From contig CAYYWL010000002.1 in NCBI GenBank assembly GCA_964475135.1, forward strand, positions 16,336 to 80,335: DNA of 64,000 nucleotides, in the 5' to 3' direction. Positions 61,608-64,000 of the stretch are shown piece after piece. The translations under genes and the position numbers were made by a program. This DNA is from TMED14 sp964475135. Lineage in GTDB: Bacteria; Bacteroidota; Bacteroidia; Flavobacteriales; Schleiferiaceae. The notes below the pieces were generated by a model that saw only the letters and a program-made list of their open reading frames with translations, had not been told where the DNA came from and ran no database searches. Every line of letters starts with the position of its first letter. Positions within the stretch are counted from its first letter, which is position 1.

Positions 61608-63740
61608 TTAATTCGGAAGCTTTTTAAAGCCCATATTCCACAACGCAAAGCCAAACTTGTCGATGGCTTCTTCGATCACCATCGCCGTGGGCTTGCCCGC
61701 TCCATGGCCCGCGTTGGTTTCAATGCGAATCAGGGTGGGGTTGCTGCATCCCTGCTTAGCCTGCAGCTCCGCCGCAAACTTGAACGAGTGCGCCGGAACC
61801 ACCCGGTCGTCGTGGTCCGCTGTCGTCACCATCGTCGCGGGGTAGCACACGCCCTCTTTCACGTTGTGCACGGGGCTGTAACCCAGCAAGTAGCGGAACA
61901 TTTCTTCGCTCTCCTCAGAGGTTCCGTAGTCGTAAGCCCAACCCGCACCCGCCGTAAAGGTGTGGTAGCGGAGCATGTCCAGCACGCCCACCGCCGGGAA
62001 GGCCACCTTAGCCAATTCTGGGCGCTGCGTCATCACGGCGCCCACCAAAAGTCCGCCGTTCGATCCGCCGCTCAATGCGAGGTAGTCCGACGACGTATAC
62101 TTTTCGGCAAAAAGGTATTCGGCGGCAGCAATAAAGTCGTCAAACACATTTTGCTTCTGCATCTGGGTGCCCGCCACGTGCCATTTCTCGCCGTACTCAC
62201 CCCCGCCGCGGATGTTCGGAATGGCCAGGATTCCGCCCTGCTCCATCCACACCACATAGCTCGTGCTAAAGCTTGGGGTCAAACTCACATTGAAGCCTCC
62301 GTAGCCGTACAAAATGGTCGGGTTGGCCCCGTTGCGCTTCAACCCCTTTTTGTAGCTAATCGTCATCGGAACCTTCGTTCCATCCTTGGACGTGTAAAAC
62401 ACTTGCTCTGAAACGTACTGCGCGGGGTCAAAGTCAATCTTTGGAGCAAAAAACACCTCGCTCGCTCCGCTCGCTGGATCCAGCGAATAAATGCTCGACG
62501 GCGTAATCGCGTTGTTAAAGCTGAAGTACAGTTGTTTGTCGCTGCGGCGACCGCCAAAACCGCTCGCGGTTCCGACCCCCGGAAGCTTCACATCGCGAAC
62601 CTTCGTCCCGTCGTGGCGGTATTGGGCCACCGAACTTAGCGCGTGCTCCATGCGCTCAACCCAAAGAAACCCTGCGCCCGACGACACCGACATCGGGAAT
62701 TCGCCCTCGGGAATCACCTCCGTCCACGTGTCCGGACCCGCCTGCGCGCCCTTTAAACGCATCAAACGATAGTTCGGGGCCTTGTAGTTGGTCAGCACGT
62801 ACAGCGCACCATCCACGGCGTCTACCACATTGAACTCTTGGCTAAAGCCGACCACCACGCGAACCAACTTGCCTTTGTTCTTCAAGTCTTGGATGTACAG
62901 CTCGTTTCCCGTCGTAGAAACCGCCGCAGTCACCACCAAAAACTGGCCGTCCTCGGTCACCGAAGCGCCAATGTAGCGGCGCGGAGTCGCAGCTCCGCCA
63001 AACACCAGCACATCTGAAGACTGGGGCTCGCCAACCTTGTGGAAGTACAGCTTGTGCTGGTCGGTCATTCCTGAAAGCGCCGAGCCTTCCTTGGGCTTGT
63101 CGTAACTGCTGTAGTAAAAACCTTCGTTGCCGCGCCAGGCCAAGCCACTGAACTTGACATCGACCAGCGTGTCCTCGATGACGTTCTTGGTTACCGCGTC
63201 AATCACTACGACGCTGCGCCAGTCGCTTCCGCCCTCAGAAATTTGGTAGGCCGCGCGCGACCCGTCGGGACTGAACGACAAGCCACCGAGCGACGACGTT
63301 CCGTCGGCACTGAAGGTATTCGGATCCAAAAATACCTCGGTCTCGCCCTGTGCCACTCCGCCCACGAGGAGTTGGCGGTACAGCACCGACTGACTCTGCA
63401 GCCCGTCGTTGCGGTAGAAGTACTGGTAGTCGCCCTCAACGAACGGAGCCCCACGCTTCTCGTAGTTCCACAAGGCTGTCAACCGCTCGCGCAGTGCCTT
63501 TCGGTACGGAATCCGCTCCAAGTAGCCCTGCGTCACCTCGTTTTGGGCCTTTACCCAAGCGCCCGTTTCTTCGCTGCGGTCGTCTTCCAACCACCCGTAG
63601 GGGTCAGCGACCTCGGTCCCAAAATAGGTTTTTACGTCTGCGGAATCGAAGCGGGTTTGGGGGTATTCCACAGCTACGTCAGTCGTTTGGCAGGCCGCAA
63701 AGCCCGCAGCGGCAGCAGCCGCAAGCGTCCAGTGTTTCAT
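61608..63740 (-). CDS. Prolyl oligopeptidase family lipoprotein (S9)
   Basis: The 710-residue protein has a lipoprotein signal with Cys17 (AACQT), a seven-bladed propeller lid (about 75-430) and a C-terminal alpha/beta-hydrolase domain. The catalytic triad is Ser560 in GGSNGGLL, Asp in DHDDRV and His679 in NAGHGAGK. It would cut proline-containing peptides in the periplasm. It lies 12 bp after paaZ on the same strand in sequence order but upstream in transcription, with its own -7 box. Confidence 0.94.
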   Translation of the reverse strand: MKHWTLAAAAAAGFAACQTTDVAVEYPQTRFDSADVKTYFGTEVADPYGWLEDDRSEETGAWVKAQNEVTQGYLERIPYRKALRERLTALWNYEKRGAPFVEGDYQYFYRNDGLQSQSVLYRQLLVGGVAQGETEVFLDPNTFSADGTSSLGGLSFSPDGSRAAYQISEGGSDWRSVVVIDAVTKNVIEDTLVDVKFSGLAWRGNEGFYYSSYDKPKEGSALSGMTDQHKLYFHKVGEPQSSDVLVFGGAATPRRYIGASVTEDGQFLVVTAAVSTTGNELYIQDLKNKGKLVRVVVGFSQEFNVVDAVDGALYVLTNYKAPNYRLMRLKGAQAGPDTWTEVIPEGEFPMSVSSGAGFLWVERMEHALSSVAQYRHDGTKVRDVKLPGVGTASGFGGRRSDKQLYFSFNNAITPSSIYSLDPASGASEVFFAPKIDFDPAQYVSEQVFYTSKDGTKVPMTISYKKGLKRNGANPTILYGYGGFNVSLTPSFSTSYVVWMEQGGILAIPNIRGGGEYGEKWHVAGTQMQKQNVFDDFIAAAEYLFAEKYTSSDYLALSGGSNGGLLVGAVMTQRPELAKVAFPAVGVLDMLRYHTFTAGAGWAYDYGTSEESEEMFRYLLGYSPVHNVKEGVCYPATMVTTADHDDRVVPAHSFKFAAELQAKQGCSNPTLIRIETNAGHGAGKPTAMVIEEAIDKFGFALWNMGFKKLPN

Positions 63741-63744
63741 AACG

Positions 63745-63752
63745 CAAAGTTT
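63745..63752 (-). promoter_or_regulatory. -7-like box of the S9 peptidase
   Basis: AAACTTTG (one mismatch to TAnnTTTG) ends 4 nt before the ATG. If real, it could also serve paaZ and the genes behind it. Confidence 0.45.
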
Positions 63753-63780
63753 GGTTTAAGGGTTCAGTAAAGATAGGGTC

Positions 63781-63810
63781 AAAAAAAAGGCCGCCCCTTG
63801 CGGAGCGGCC
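63781..63810 (-). terminator. Rho-independent terminator of the rightmost gene
   Basis: On the minus strand a 9-bp stem GGCCGCTCC/GGGGCGGCC with GCAA loop is followed by eight Ts, 22 bp after the stop codon. Confidence 0.85.
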
Positions 63811-63832
63811 TCTCATCCCCGAAGGGAGTCGA

Positions 63833-64000
63833 TTACTTCTGAACGCTTACGCGCAGGGTGCGGCTGCCTTCTTCTGAAGTCAGGCGAACCATGTACACGC
63901 CGTTGGCGAAGTTGCCCAGGTCGATGCTGAGTGACTCAGCGCCGGCGTTCCAAGCAGCTACCGTCAGCACCTTGCCCTGAAGGTCAAGTACGCTCACTTC
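63833..64000 (-). CDS. T9SS-exported protein, 3' end only (sorting domain)
   Basis: Only the last 55 codons are present. EVSVLDLQGKVLTVAAWN, LGNFANGVYMVRLTSEEG and a terminal basic SVQK are the type A T9SS C-terminal sorting domain. The cargo domain lies beyond the window. Confidence 0.85.
   Translation of the reverse strand, partial: EVSVLDLQGKVLTVAAWNAGAESLSIDLGNFANGVYMVRLTSEEGSRTLRVSVQK

Overview
The window looks like a chromosome segment of a GC-rich member of the Bacteroidota, probably order Flavobacteriales. The evidence is gene content restricted to that phylum: gldH, porZ, T9SS C-terminal sorting domains, and DUF4292, DUF4837 and DUF3078 proteins. It also has the typical linkages ileS-dksA-lspA, gldH-pbp1A and porZ-recO. 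Promoters look like the Bacteroidota -7 box TAnnTTTG, and I saw no consistent Shine-Dalgarno sequences. Genus-level placement is not possible from this alone. I found no rRNA, tRNA, CRISPR array, transposase, integrase or phage gene.

Region 1 (1-12.5 kb) is a maltodextrin and glycolysis island. A NUDIX-fold regulator and an MFS sugar transporter run leftwards. Divergent from them runs pfkA - gapA - BadF-type sugar kinase - beta-phosphoglucomutase - GH65 disaccharide phosphorylase - two GH13 lipoprotein amylases, and a FucP-like sugar transporter faces them. Together they would take alpha-glucans to glucose 6-phosphate and into lower glycolysis. Two matching 13-bp palindromes 33 bp apart lie between the regulator and pfkA and are the likely operators.

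Region 2 (12.5-22.2 kb) holds a T9SS-exported serine hydrolase bracketed by 59-bp identical repeats. A leftward envelope operon follows: flippase - dut - nucleotidyltransferase - TPR - DUF4292 - EnvC-like. Then come a putative small RNA and a threonine dehydratase-like enzyme.

Region 3 (22.5-41.1 kb) is mostly housekeeping: ridA-ileS-dksA-lspA-M28 peptidase-gpsA, tatA-gatA-lytic transglycosylase-DUF4837, recO-porZ, gldH-pbp1A, and a 3-oxoacid CoA-transferase pair.

Region 4 (41.3-64 kb) has a four-gene leftward operon (PGI/PMI-lipB-serine hydrolase-ABC ATPase) and an ElaA-like acetyltransferase. A large phenylacetate catabolic region follows: paaE divergent from paaABCD; a membrane-tethered putative regulator coupled to paaG-paaH-(unknown)-paaI-paaJ; and opposite them paaZ-ABM protein-enoyl-CoA hydratase-DUF3078-fused 2-oxoacid dehydrogenase E1. 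paaK and the usual soluble paa regulators are not in the window. It ends with an S9 peptidase and the 3' end of another T9SS substrate.

Beyond the genes, the most striking feature is a set of dispersed intergenic repeat modules: 17-nt tandem units, a CCGGATTTTACTTTTT core with a hairpin, stem-GAA-stem mini-hairpins, and CTAGTAA/CCAGCAA strings. They occur in many intergenic spaces and in places supply the stop codons of genes. Three 100-N assembly gaps exist. Two have duplicated flanks (55 and 53 bp) and are probably unmerged contig overlaps, one of which artificially breaks an amylase gene.
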